From the NCBI GenBank assembly GCA_947174735.1, contig CAMWKC010000026.1, positions 1 to 14,227 on the forward strand: a DNA stretch of 14,227 nucleotides. The letters run 5' to 3'. The notes below the pieces were generated by a model that was not told where the DNA came from, searched no databases, and worked only from the letters and a program-made list of their open reading frames with translations. The DNA is from an uncultured Porphyromonadaceae bacterium. GTDB taxonomy: Bacteria; Bacteroidota; Bacteroidia; Bacteroidales; Muribaculaceae. The translations under genes and the position numbers were made by a program. Shown piece after piece: positions 1 through 11,100 of the stretch. Within the stretch, counting starts at the first letter, position 1, and every line of letters starts with the position of its first letter.

Positions 1-58
1 AAATTAAAGATGCTGAGTCAAAACGAATCGTCTCGTTTTGACTCAGCATCTTTAATTT
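1..58. terminator. Symmetrical intrinsic terminator at operon end
   Basis: A perfect inverted repeat: the left arm 1-26 pairs with the right arm 33-58 around a 6-nt loop (27-32). The outer end of each arm is A/T-rich (AAATTAAAG and CTTTAATTT), so a transcript from either direction makes a hairpin ending in a U-rich run. It starts 12 nt beyond the guaA stop and so should end the minus-strand purine transcript. The symmetry suggests it also stops a convergent plus-strand transcript arriving from left of the window, but no such gene is visible. The left arm begins at base 1, so the repeat may extend further. Confidence 0.9.
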
Positions 59-70
59 CAGCAATATAGA

Positions 71-1597
71 TTATTCCCACTCGATTGTGGCTGGTGGTTT
101 CGACGAAATATCGTAGACTACGCGGTTGATGCCGCGTACCTTGTTGATGATTTCGTTGCTGACGTTGGCAAGGAATTCGTAGGGTAGATGTACCCAGTCG
201 GCTGTCATACCGTCAGTAGAGATAACGGCACGCAGAGCGCAGCAGCTTTCGTAGGTACGTTCGTCACCCATAACGCCTACACTCTGGACTGGTAATAACA
301 TCACACCTGCCTGCCATACTTTGTCGTAGAGACCTTCACGACGCAGACCGTCAATGAATATCTTGTCGGCTTCCTGCAACACACGTACTTTTTCGGCAGT
401 CACTTCACCGAGTATACGGATGCCTAAACCAGGGCCCGGGAAGGGGTGACGTCCTAACAAAGCCGGGTCAATGCCTAAGGCGCGGCCAACACGACGCACC
501 TCATCCTTGAAGAGCAGACGCAGCGGTTCAACAATCTTCAGATTCATCTTCTCAGGCAGACCACCGACGTTGTGATGCGACTTGATAGTAGCCGAAGGAC
601 CGTTGACAGATACCGACTCTATAACATCAGGATAGATAGTGCCTTGTGCTAACCAGCGGGCACCCTCTATCTTCTGGGCTTTCTCGTTGAACACCTCGAC
701 GAAGTCACGGCCTATAATCTTACGCTTCTGCTCAGGATCAGTTACTCCTTTAAGGTCAGCATAGAAACGCTCTGAAGCATCGACGCCTATTACGTTAAGG
801 CCCATATCCTTGTAGGAAGCTAACACATCGTTAAACTCGTTCTTGCGCAGCAGACCGTTGTTAACAAAGATACAGGTCAGATGGTCGCCTATAGCACGGT
901 TCAGAAGTACGGCAGCTACCGACGAATCAACACCACCTGACAGACCGAGTATCACACGGTCGTCACCTAACTTAGCCTTCAGTTCGGCTACAGTCGTCTC
1001 GATAAACGATGCGGGACTCCAAGAACCATCACAACCACAGATACCCAATACAAAATTGGAAAGCAGCTGTGTACCGTCAGTTGAATGATAAACCTCGGGA
1101 TGGAACTGTATGCCCCATGTCAGTTCTCCGGCTATATGATAAGCAGCTACACGCACATTGTCGGTACTACCTATTATCTCGTAGTTAGCCGGAACAGAGG
1201 TAATCGTATCACCATGCGACATCCACACCTGTGTAGGTGAAGGCACGTCTTTCATCAACGGGTCCTCGGGGGCAACTACCGTCAGCATGGCACGGCCATA
1301 CTCACGGCTCGGAGCACCATGAACTTCACCGCCATACTCCATAGCGAGAAGCTGAGCACCGTAGCAGACACCAAGCAAAGGCAGATGACCTTTGATATGG
1401 CTTATATCAGGCTTGGGAGCCTCAGCATCACGTACCGAGTAGGGACTACCCGACAGTATGACACCACGTACATCTTCATCAATAACCGGTATCTTGTTGT
1501 AGGGATGTATCTCACAATACACATTAAGCTCGCGCACACGACGTGCTATAAGCTGAGTGTACTGTGAACCAAAATCTATTATAAGTATTTTTTGCAT
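71..1597 (-). CDS. guaA: GMP synthase, glutamine-hydrolysing
   Basis: Converts XMP to GMP using ATP and ammonia from glutamine; last step of the GMP branch, cytosolic. The 508-aa protein has the full two-domain layout. An N-terminal class I glutamine amidotransferase carries nucleophile Cys78 (GVCYGAQ) with His166 and Glu168 (QFHPE). The ATP pyrophosphatase domain has its PP-loop SGGVDSS at 220-226. The C-terminal dimerisation domain ends in the family's usual KPPATIEWE. Length is close to E. coli GuaA (525 aa), and the start [12 protein letters not shown] is where the family begins. It is the last gene of the operon, 35 nt after guaB, with TAA stop 12 nt before the terminator hairpin. From memory it closely resembles Bacteroides GuaA along its whole length, which supports a Bacteroidales host. 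No damage seen. Confidence 0.98.
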   Translation of the reverse strand: MQKILIIDFGSQYTQLIARRVRELNVYCEIHPYNKIPVIDEDVRGVILSGSPYSVRDAEAPKPDISHIKGHLPLLGVCYGAQLLAMEYGGEVHGAPSREYGRAMLTVVAPEDPLMKDVPSPTQVWMSHGDTITSVPANYEIIGSTDNVRVAAYHIAGELTWGIQFHPEVYHSTDGTQLLSNFVLGICGCDGSWSPASFIETTVAELKAKLGDDRVILGLSGGVDSSVAAVLLNRAIGDHLTCIFVNNGLLRKNEFNDVLASYKDMGLNVIGVDASERFYADLKGVTDPEQKRKIIGRDFVEVFNEKAQKIEGARWLAQGTIYPDVIESVSVNGPSATIKSHHNVGGLPEKMNLKIVEPLRLLFKDEVRRVGRALGIDPALLGRHPFPGPGLGIRILGEVTAEKVRVLQEADKIFIDGLRREGLYDKVWQAGVMLLPVQSVGVMGDERTYESCCALRAVISTDGMTADWVHLPYEFLANVSNEIINKVRGINRVVYDISSKPPATIEWE

Positions 1598-1632
1598 ATA
1601 TCGTGTTTATTGCGCGAGCAGTTACCAGTGAC

Positions 1633-3120
<1,488 letters not shown>

Positions 3121-3123
3121 TTA

Positions 3124-5720
<2,597 letters not shown>

Positions 5721-5742
5721 GATATAGTCAGGTAGTTTCTGT

Positions 5743-6597
5743 TTATTTGTTGGCGAATTTGTTGAGATAACATTCCAGGGTATTCTCCATGAGGCAGGCG
5801 CGGGTCATCGGTCCTACGCCGCCGGGCACCGGTGTTATGACCGAAGCCTTGTCCTTGCAGGCCTCATAATCCACATCTCCGCAGAGTTTCCCTGTCTCAG
5901 GGTCACGGTTAACACCTACGTCGATAACAGCCGCTCCTTCGCCTACCATATCGGCAGTCACGAATTTCGGACGCCCTATAGCGACTACCAGTATATCGGC
6001 CTTGCTTGTAACGTCACCGAGATTACGTGTGCGGCTATGAGTTATTGTCACTGTAGCGTTGCGGTCAAGCAGAAGCTTTGACACGGGCAGTCCCACAATA
6101 TTACTGCGGCCTATAACCACAGCGTTTTTGCCTTCTATATCTACTCCGGCCTCGTCAAGCATACGTATTATACCCTTAGGCGTACACGGCAGCAAACAAG
6201 GTTGTTTCTGCCAAAGAGCCGCTACATTGAGAGGATGAAAACCATCGACATCTTTTTCTTTGGCTATTGTCTCGATAACCTTCGCTTCAGAGATGTGTTT
6301 AGGCAACGGCAACTGTACAAGCACTCCGTCTACATCATCGTCATCATTGAGTTGTCGTACCACATCGAGAAGTTCCTCCTCGCTTATAGTATCGGGATAA
6401 CGCAGTGTGGTGTTTTTGAAACCTACCTCTTCGCAGTCGCGTGCCTTACCTGTCACATACGATACACTGCCAGGGTCCTCACCTACCAGTATCACTACTA
6501 AATGAGGAGCACGGCCGTATTTCTCAGTCAGGCCGGGTACCTGAGCGGCTATATCGCTCTTGATGCGCTTCGCCAGGTCTTTTCCACTTATTATCAT
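5743..6597 (-). CDS. folD: Bifunctional methylene-THF dehydrogenase/cyclohydrolase
   Basis: Interconverts 5,10-methylene-THF and 10-formyl-THF with NADP+. Here it most likely feeds 10-formyl-THF to PurN and PurH, encoded just upstream in the same operon. The 284-aa protein has the catalytic Tyr47 and Lys51 (YVTGK, then Cys55), the substrate motif VQLPLPKH at about 94-101, KDVDGFHP with Asp118, the dinucleotide-binding GRSNIVGLP at 163-171, and [12 protein letters not shown] at 256-267. It is shorter than the ~293-aa Bacteroides FolD I recall and lacks that group's extra residues around the TVTVCHSR region, so it looks like the Firmicutes form. It lies 22 nt after purD and 22 nt before purB. 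TAA stop. Confidence 0.97.
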   Translation of the reverse strand: MIISGKDLAKRIKSDIAAQVPGLTEKYGRAPHLVVILVGEDPGSVSYVTGKARDCEEVGFKNTTLRYPDTISEEELLDVVRQLNDDDDVDGVLVQLPLPKHISEAKVIETIAKEKDVDGFHPLNVAALWQKQPCLLPCTPKGIIRMLDEAGVDIEGKNAVVIGRSNIVGLPVSKLLLDRNATVTITHSRTRNLGDVTSKADILVVAIGRPKFVTADMVGEGAAVIDVGVNRDPETGKLCGDVDYEACKDKASVITPVPGGVGPMTRACLMENTLECYLNKFANK

Positions 6598-6619
6598 ATT
6601 GTTCTGTTACTTTCGTTGA

Positions 6620-7885
6620 TTATTTTTCTATTTCTACCGCCTGATGTCCTATATCTGTACGGTTGAACAGTGTGGCACATTCTACAAGCTTCACACCTTC
6701 AAGGGCATCCATACGTGCCTCAGGTAAATCCGAACCCCGGCCTACTATCATCAGCACACGGCCTCCGGCAGTCACAATCTTACCGTCCTTACGAGCTGTA
6801 CCCATGTGGTAAACCTTACAGCCGACTTTATCGAGCCCTTCGATTACAGTGCCTTTCGGATAGCTGCCGGGATAACCTTCTGAAGCCATGACAATACCCA
6901 AGCAGGCATCGTCACTCCACTGTGTCGGACAGTCACGTCCTTCACAAGCGGCATCAAAGAGTTCGTATATGTCACTTTCCAGACGCGGAAGTACAACTTC
7001 TGTCTCCGGGTCACCGAAGCGGGCATTGAATTCAATTACTTTCGGACCTTCATCCGTCAGTACCAGACCTCCGTAGAGCACACCCTTAAAAGGCACACCT
7101 TCATCAGCCAGAGCATCGGCTGTACGCTGCATTATATCGTGAAGTGCTGTCTGACGCACCTCTTCGGTAACAAACGGCACCGGTGAGTAAGCACCCATAC
7201 CGCCGGTATTCGGACCCTTGTCACCATCGTATGCACGTTTATGGTCCTGTGCCACTGCCAACGGATAAACCTTGCGTCCTGATACCACACACATAAACGA
7301 AAATTCCGGTCCGTCAAGGAAGTCTTCTATCACCACTCTACCGTCACCGAAAGCAGAATCGAGAAGCATATCGCGCAGAGCTGCTTCAGCCTCCATGTAT
7401 GTAGTGGCGACCACAACACCTTTACCGGCTGCCAGACCGTCATATTTTACCACTGCGGGCAGAGGACGTGATTTGACATATTCCCACGCCTCGTCGTAGT
7501 TATCAAATGCTTTGTAGCCTGCAGTCGGTATGTTGTGGCGCTCCATAAGCTGTTTGGCATACTCTTTACTGCTCTCTATACGTGCGGCCTTCTTAGTCGG
7601 ACCAAATATCTTCAGTCCCTCAGCTTCGAAACGGTCAGCAATCCCCTCAGCTAACGAAGCCTCCGGACCGACTATTGTCATATCTATACCGTTGTCACGG
7701 GCAAAACCTACGAGAGCGTCTATGTTGGTGACACCTATAGGAACACACTCGGCCTGTTCCGCTATACCGGCATTACCGGGAGCACAGTATATTTTCGTTA
7801 CCTGCGGTGAACGCGACAGCGCATCAACTATGGCATGACAGCGTCCGCCGCTGCCTACTACCATTACTTTCTTATCTGCTGCCAT
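6620..7885 (-). CDS. purD: Phosphoribosylamine-glycine ligase (GAR synthetase)
   Basis: Joins phosphoribosylamine and glycine with ATP to form GAR, step two of the pathway. The 421-aa protein has the normal layout: an N-terminal domain beginning KVMVVGSGGR (11-15 is the glycine-rich loop), GPEASLAEG at 73-81, an ATP-grasp fold from about residue 104 including KYDGLAAGKG (147-156), and the metal-binding motif FNARFGDPE at 286-294, then the C-terminal cap. One oddity: the loop that usually reads GGREHA is GGRCHA, with Cys16 (codon TGT) replacing the near-universal Glu. All other motifs are intact and the frame is unbroken, so I take the enzyme to be functional. Starts 8 nt after the purH stop, where TGA is followed directly by an in-frame TAA. 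TAA stop. Confidence 0.97.
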   Translation of the reverse strand: MAADKKVMVVGSGGRCHAIVDALSRSPQVTKIYCAPGNAGIAEQAECVPIGVTNIDALVGFARDNGIDMTIVGPEASLAEGIADRFEAEGLKIFGPTKKAARIESSKEYAKQLMERHNIPTAGYKAFDNYDEAWEYVKSRPLPAVVKYDGLAAGKGVVVATTYMEAEAALRDMLLDSAFGDGRVVIEDFLDGPEFSFMCVVSGRKVYPLAVAQDHKRAYDGDKGPNTGGMGAYSPVPFVTEEVRQTALHDIMQRTADALADEGVPFKGVLYGGLVLTDEGPKVIEFNARFGDPETEVVLPRLESDIYELFDAACEGRDCPTQWSDDACLGIVMASEGYPGSYPKGTVIEGLDKVGCKVYHMGTARKDGKIVTAGGRVLMIVGRGSDLPEARMDALEGVKLVECATLFNRTDIGHQAVEIEK

Positions 7886-7893
7886 AATGCTTA

Positions 7894-9423
7894 TCAGTGT
7901 TTAAAGTGACGCATACCTGTGAAAAGCATAACAATACCTTTTTCATTGGCTGTCTTTACGGAGTCTTCGTCACGTATGCTTCCGCCGGGCTGTACTATAG
8001 CAGTTACACCGTAACGGGCAGCCAATTCGACAGTATCGCCAAAAGGCAGGAAGCCGTCTGAAGCCAATACAAGACCTTCGGTGACACCGGCGGCCTTAGC
8101 CTGTTCGAGTGCTATCTCAGCAGAGCCGACACGATTCATCTGTCCGGCTCCGACACCGACTGTGGCACCGTCTTTCACAACCACAATGGCATTTGATTTG
8201 ACATGCTTCACCACTTTCCAGCCGAAATTCATGTCGCGCAGCTGTGCCTCATCAGGTTTAGCCTCTGTGACGCACATATCGGCTGTCACTTCTTTAGTCT
8301 CAACGTCGCTATCCTGTACAAGCAGACCACCGGTTACGCCTACATACTGAAGCTGTGGCTTACGGGCATCGTCCATATTGACTTCCAACAGGCGCAGATT
8401 TTTCTTCTTTCCGAGTATCTCAAGAGCTTCCGGTTCAAACGACGGTGCCATTACGATTTCGAGGAAGATAGGCTTCATCAGTTCGGCAACTTCTCCTGTA
8501 AGAGGGCGGTTCATAGCTACGATGCCACCGTAGATACTGACTTTATCAGCCTCGTATGCTTTGGTCCATGCCTCACGCAGATCCGCACCGATAGCGGCAC
8601 CGCAGGGATTCATGTGTTTCAGGCCTACGCAGAAAGGTGCGTCAAACTCACGCACAATGCTGAGGGCTGCGTTAGCATCCTGAATATTGTTATATGAAAG
8701 CTCCTTACCGCCGAGCTGACGGGCAAAGGCCACTGAATACGGAACTTCCTCACCGGCACGGTAGAAAGCTGCTTTCTGGTGAGGATTCTCGCCATAACGC
8801 AATGTCTGCTTGATATCGAAGGTCAGGAACAGTTTTTCGTCCAGACCGGCAGCACGACGCATATATGTGGCTATGTGGCTATCGTATTCCGCTGTATGAG
8901 TATACGCCTTAGCCGACAGTTGCAGACGTGTGGCTTCGCTTGTATGACCTTCGGTACGCAGTTCGTCAAGTACACGACCATAATCATCGGGGTCACAGAC
9001 TACCGTCACATCGCGGAAATTCTTGGCAGCCGAACGCAGCATCGACGGACCTCCTATATCAATATTTTCCACTGCCTCTTCCATAGTCACTCCCTCTTTG
9101 GCAATAGTTGCTTCAAAGGGGTAGAGGTTGACACATACCATTTCGATGGTCTCGATGCCGTTCTCAGCTAACTGAGCCATGTGCTCGGCACTGTCACGGC
9201 GTCCTAACAAACCTCCGTGTACCTTGGGATGCAGTGTCTTGACACGGCCTTCGCATATCTCCGGAAAGCCTGTGACATCGCTGATATTGATAATTTCAAG
9301 ACCGGCATCGCGCAAGGCTTTCATCGTACCGCCTGTAGCTATGATATCCCAGCCGAGTCTTTTGAGTTCACGGGCGAAATCCACGACTCCGCGCTTATCG
9401 CTCACACTTATAAGAGCTCTCAT
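7894..9423 (-). CDS. purH: AICAR transformylase / IMP cyclohydrolase
   Basis: Carries out the last two steps to IMP: formylation of AICAR by 10-formyl-THF, then ring closure. The 509-aa protein starts with the MGS-like cyclohydrolase domain (about 1-190), with RVKTLHP (Lys62), Tyr101, Asp122 and Lys134 where the family has its active-site residues. The transformylase domain follows, with KQTLRYGENPHQ at 205-216 and the catalytic Lys269-His270 in LKHMNPCG. The motif near the C-terminus, commonly SDAFFPF, reads SDGFLPFGD (455-463). Start MRALISVSDK matches the family. It is 14 nt after purN and 8 nt before purD. The N-terminal domain resembles the common bacterial/Firmicutes form, not the divergent one I recall from Bacteroides. 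TGA stop followed by TAA. Confidence 0.97.
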   Translation of the reverse strand: MRALISVSDKRGVVDFARELKRLGWDIIATGGTMKALRDAGLEIINISDVTGFPEICEGRVKTLHPKVHGGLLGRRDSAEHMAQLAENGIETIEMVCVNLYPFEATIAKEGVTMEEAVENIDIGGPSMLRSAAKNFRDVTVVCDPDDYGRVLDELRTEGHTSEATRLQLSAKAYTHTAEYDSHIATYMRRAAGLDEKLFLTFDIKQTLRYGENPHQKAAFYRAGEEVPYSVAFARQLGGKELSYNNIQDANAALSIVREFDAPFCVGLKHMNPCGAAIGADLREAWTKAYEADKVSIYGGIVAMNRPLTGEVAELMKPIFLEIVMAPSFEPEALEILGKKKNLRLLEVNMDDARKPQLQYVGVTGGLLVQDSDVETKEVTADMCVTEAKPDEAQLRDMNFGWKVVKHVKSNAIVVVKDGATVGVGAGQMNRVGSAEIALEQAKAAGVTEGLVLASDGFLPFGDTVELAARYGVTAIVQPGGSIRDEDSVKTANEKGIVMLFTGMRHFKH

Positions 9424-9437
9424 ATATTTTGTCTGTT

Positions 9438-10013
9438 CTACTTGTCGTTCAGTATTCTGTTAATGGTATCTACATAGAGCCGGTGTTCGGTATGATGTAT
9501 CATGGGCTCCAGTTCATCGGCGTCATTTCCTTCGTATGGTACTGCTGCCTGAGCTATTATGCGACCGCTGTCGATACCGGCATCTACATAGTGTATCGTC
9601 ACTCCGTACACCTTTACTCCGTAAGCTAAGGCATCGGCTATAGCGTGTGCTCCCGGAAAAGCGGGAAGCAGGGAAGGGTGTATATTGATGATGCGTCCTT
9701 CATAACGGTCCAACAGTGTCGGGCCGACTATACGCATATAACCTGCTAAGCATACTAACTCAACCTTTTCGGCATCAAGTCGGTCGGCCAACATATTTTC
9801 GTATGCAGCCTTTGAACCGAAATCACGCGGAGCTACCACGAGTACCGGTACACCTAAGCGTGCGGCACGTTCTATGACACCGGCTCCGGGACAATCGCAC
9901 ACGCACAGTACGACTTCGGCATTTATACGTCCATCGGTACAAGCCTGTGCTATGGCTTCGAAATTCGAGCCGTTGCCGCTGGCCATGACCGCTATTCTGT
10001 GTCGGGTGTCCAT
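9438..10013 (-). CDS. purN: GAR formyltransferase, folate-dependent
   Basis: Transfers a formyl group from 10-formyl-THF to GAR, giving FGAR. The 191-aa protein is the usual single-domain length. Motifs: ASGNGSNFEAI at 11-21 binds the phosphate of GAR; CLAGYMRIVGP lines the folate pocket; INIHPSLLPAFPG contains catalytic Asn110 and His112; and HYVDAGIDSG supplies Asp148, matching E. coli Asp144. The start codon overlaps the purM stop (TGATG at 10011-10015), so translation is very likely coupled to purM. It sits 14 nt upstream of purH and ends in TAG. The ASGNGSNFEAI and HYVD-G-D-G motifs are, from memory, nearer to Bacillus PurN than to Bacteroides PurN. Confidence 0.97.
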   Translation of the reverse strand: MDTRHRIAVMASGNGSNFEAIAQACTDGRINAEVVLCVCDCPGAGVIERAARLGVPVLVVAPRDFGSKAAYENMLADRLDAEKVELVCLAGYMRIVGPTLLDRYEGRIINIHPSLLPAFPGAHAIADALAYGVKVYGVTIHYVDAGIDSGRIIAQAAVPYEGNDADELEPMIHHTEHRLYVDTINRILNDK

Positions 10014-10015
10014 CA
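10011..10015 (-). other. purM stop / purN start overlap (TGATG)
   Basis: The purM TGA stop (10013-10015) and the purN ATG (10011-10013) share one A. This arrangement usually lets a terminating ribosome restart on the next gene, keeping PurM and PurN output linked. It also fixes the purN start. Confidence 0.9.
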
Positions 10016-11041
10016 GAGCGGTTTTATTACGTTTTCGCCCTTTATTACTTTACCTATCACGGTAGCACGTTCGCCGGCAGCCTTGAGGATTTCAAGTGTT
10101 CTGTCAACATCTTCAGGTGCTACTGCAATCACCATACCGATACCCATATTGAAGATATTGAACATCTCACGATGAGGTATTTTACCGTAATGTTCCAGCA
10201 GGCCGAACACAGGCAGTATTTCCCATGTTCCTTCTTCTATTTCGAAGCCTAAGCCTTCACTGAATATACGTGGTATATTCTCGTCGAAGCCGCCTCCGGT
10301 GATATGAGCCAGACCGTGTACATCTACTTCTTTAAGAAGTTTGTGTATAGGTTTAACATATATCTTAGTCGGAGTCAGGAGGACCTCACCGAGTGTTTTA
10401 TCTCCGGTCCCTTCATAACGGGCGTTGAGGTCAAGGTTATTGTCGGCTATCACTTTGCGTACGAGGCTGAAACCATTGCTGTGTACACCGCTTGAGGCTA
10501 CACCGATGAGTACATCGCCTTCAGCTACCTTGGAACAGTCGATGAGACGTTCTTTCTCCACAGCACCTACAGTGAAGCCGGCTATGTCATATTCACCCTC
10601 GCCGTACATACCCGGCATTTCAGCTGTCTCGCCGCCAACTAATGCACAGTCAGCCTGACGGCAACCTTCAGCCACACCTGACACGATAGCTTCGACTACT
10701 TCGGGATGATTCTTTCCTACGGCTACATAGTCAAGAAATACCAGCGGCTGTGCACCCTGCGCTAAGACGTCGTTGACACACATAGCCACAGCATCAATGC
10801 CGATGGTGTCATGTTTGTCAAGAGCGAAAGCCAGTTTAAGTTTTGTGCCGACACCATCTGTTCCGCTTACAAGTATCGGGTGACGGTAGCCTAAAGAACC
10901 GAGGTCGAACATGCCTCCGAAAGCTCCGATATTGCCCATACAGCCCGGGCGGTTGGTTAAGGCTACGTGCTTCTTGATGCGGCTTACTACCTCGTAGCCG
11001 GCTTCGAGATTAACGCCCGAAGCTTCATAACTCTTTGCCAT
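10013..11041 (-). CDS. purM: AIR synthetase (FGAM cyclo-ligase)
   Basis: Closes the imidazole ring: FGAM plus ATP gives AIR. The 342-aa protein has the PurM/PurL-superfamily signatures: [13 protein letters not shown] at 59-71 (ATP and metal site), [15 protein letters not shown] at about 83-97, [11 protein letters not shown] at 136-146, and [13 protein letters not shown] at about 246-258, where glycine-rich turns shape the active site. Start [11 protein letters not shown] is typical. The length and motifs are those of canonical Firmicutes and proteobacterial PurM. The Bacteroides PurM I remember is longer (about 388 aa) and strongly divergent (reads DGAGTK where this has DGVGTK, and lacks [11 protein letters not shown]). 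It follows purL after a 59-nt gap holding an inverted repeat, and overlaps purN by 1 nt. Confidence 0.97.
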   Translation of the reverse strand: MAKSYEASGVNLEAGYEVVSRIKKHVALTNRPGCMGNIGAFGGMFDLGSLGYRHPILVSGTDGVGTKLKLAFALDKHDTIGIDAVAMCVNDVLAQGAQPLVFLDYVAVGKNHPEVVEAIVSGVAEGCRQADCALVGGETAEMPGMYGEGEYDIAGFTVGAVEKERLIDCSKVAEGDVLIGVASSGVHSNGFSLVRKVIADNNLDLNARYEGTGDKTLGEVLLTPTKIYVKPIHKLLKEVDVHGLAHITGGGFDENIPRIFSEGLGFEIEEGTWEILPVFGLLEHYGKIPHREMFNIFNMGIGMVIAVAPEDVDRTLEILKAAGERATVIGKVIKGENVIKPL

Positions 11042-11056
11042 TTGTGCTTTTTTCTT

Positions 11057-11090
11057 TACCCGCAGAATATCCGCAGATACTCTGCGGGTA
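11057..11090. repeat. Overlapping inverted repeats between purL and purM
   Basis: TACCCGCAGA at 11057-11066 is the exact reverse complement of TCTGCGGGTA at 11081-11090 (10-bp stem, 14-nt loop). Within the loop, CCGCAGA at 11071-11077 also pairs with TCTGCGG at 11081-11087 (7-bp stem, 3-nt loop). The two hairpins share the 11081-11090 arm, so they exclude each other. In the minus-strand transcript the element is followed by an A-rich stretch and then the purM start 15 nt later, so it does not look like an intrinsic terminator for the operon. An attenuation, processing or mRNA-stability role is possible but unproven. Confidence 0.7.
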
Positions 11091-11100
11091 TATGTTGTTT

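Noticed and set aside
1598..1632. Separate promoter for guaA in the guaB-guaA gap
   Set aside because: No TTTG/TAnnTTTG-like pair was found in the 35-nt gap or immediately upstream; read-through from guaB is enough to explain expression.
8203..8697. A 164-codon plus-strand open frame opposite purH
   Set aside because: Shadow of the purH reading frame; no independent evidence of coding.
10262..10280. 8-bp inverted repeat GAATATAC/GTATATTC within purM
   Set aside because: Short and A/T-rich; one or so such repeat is expected by chance in a window this size, and it lies in conserved coding sequence.
11042..11100. Purine riboswitch or intrinsic terminator in the purL-purM gap
   Set aside because: 59 nt is too short for a purine riboswitch plus expression platform, no three-way-junction core is visible, and the operon-strand hairpin is followed by A-rich rather than U-rich sequence.
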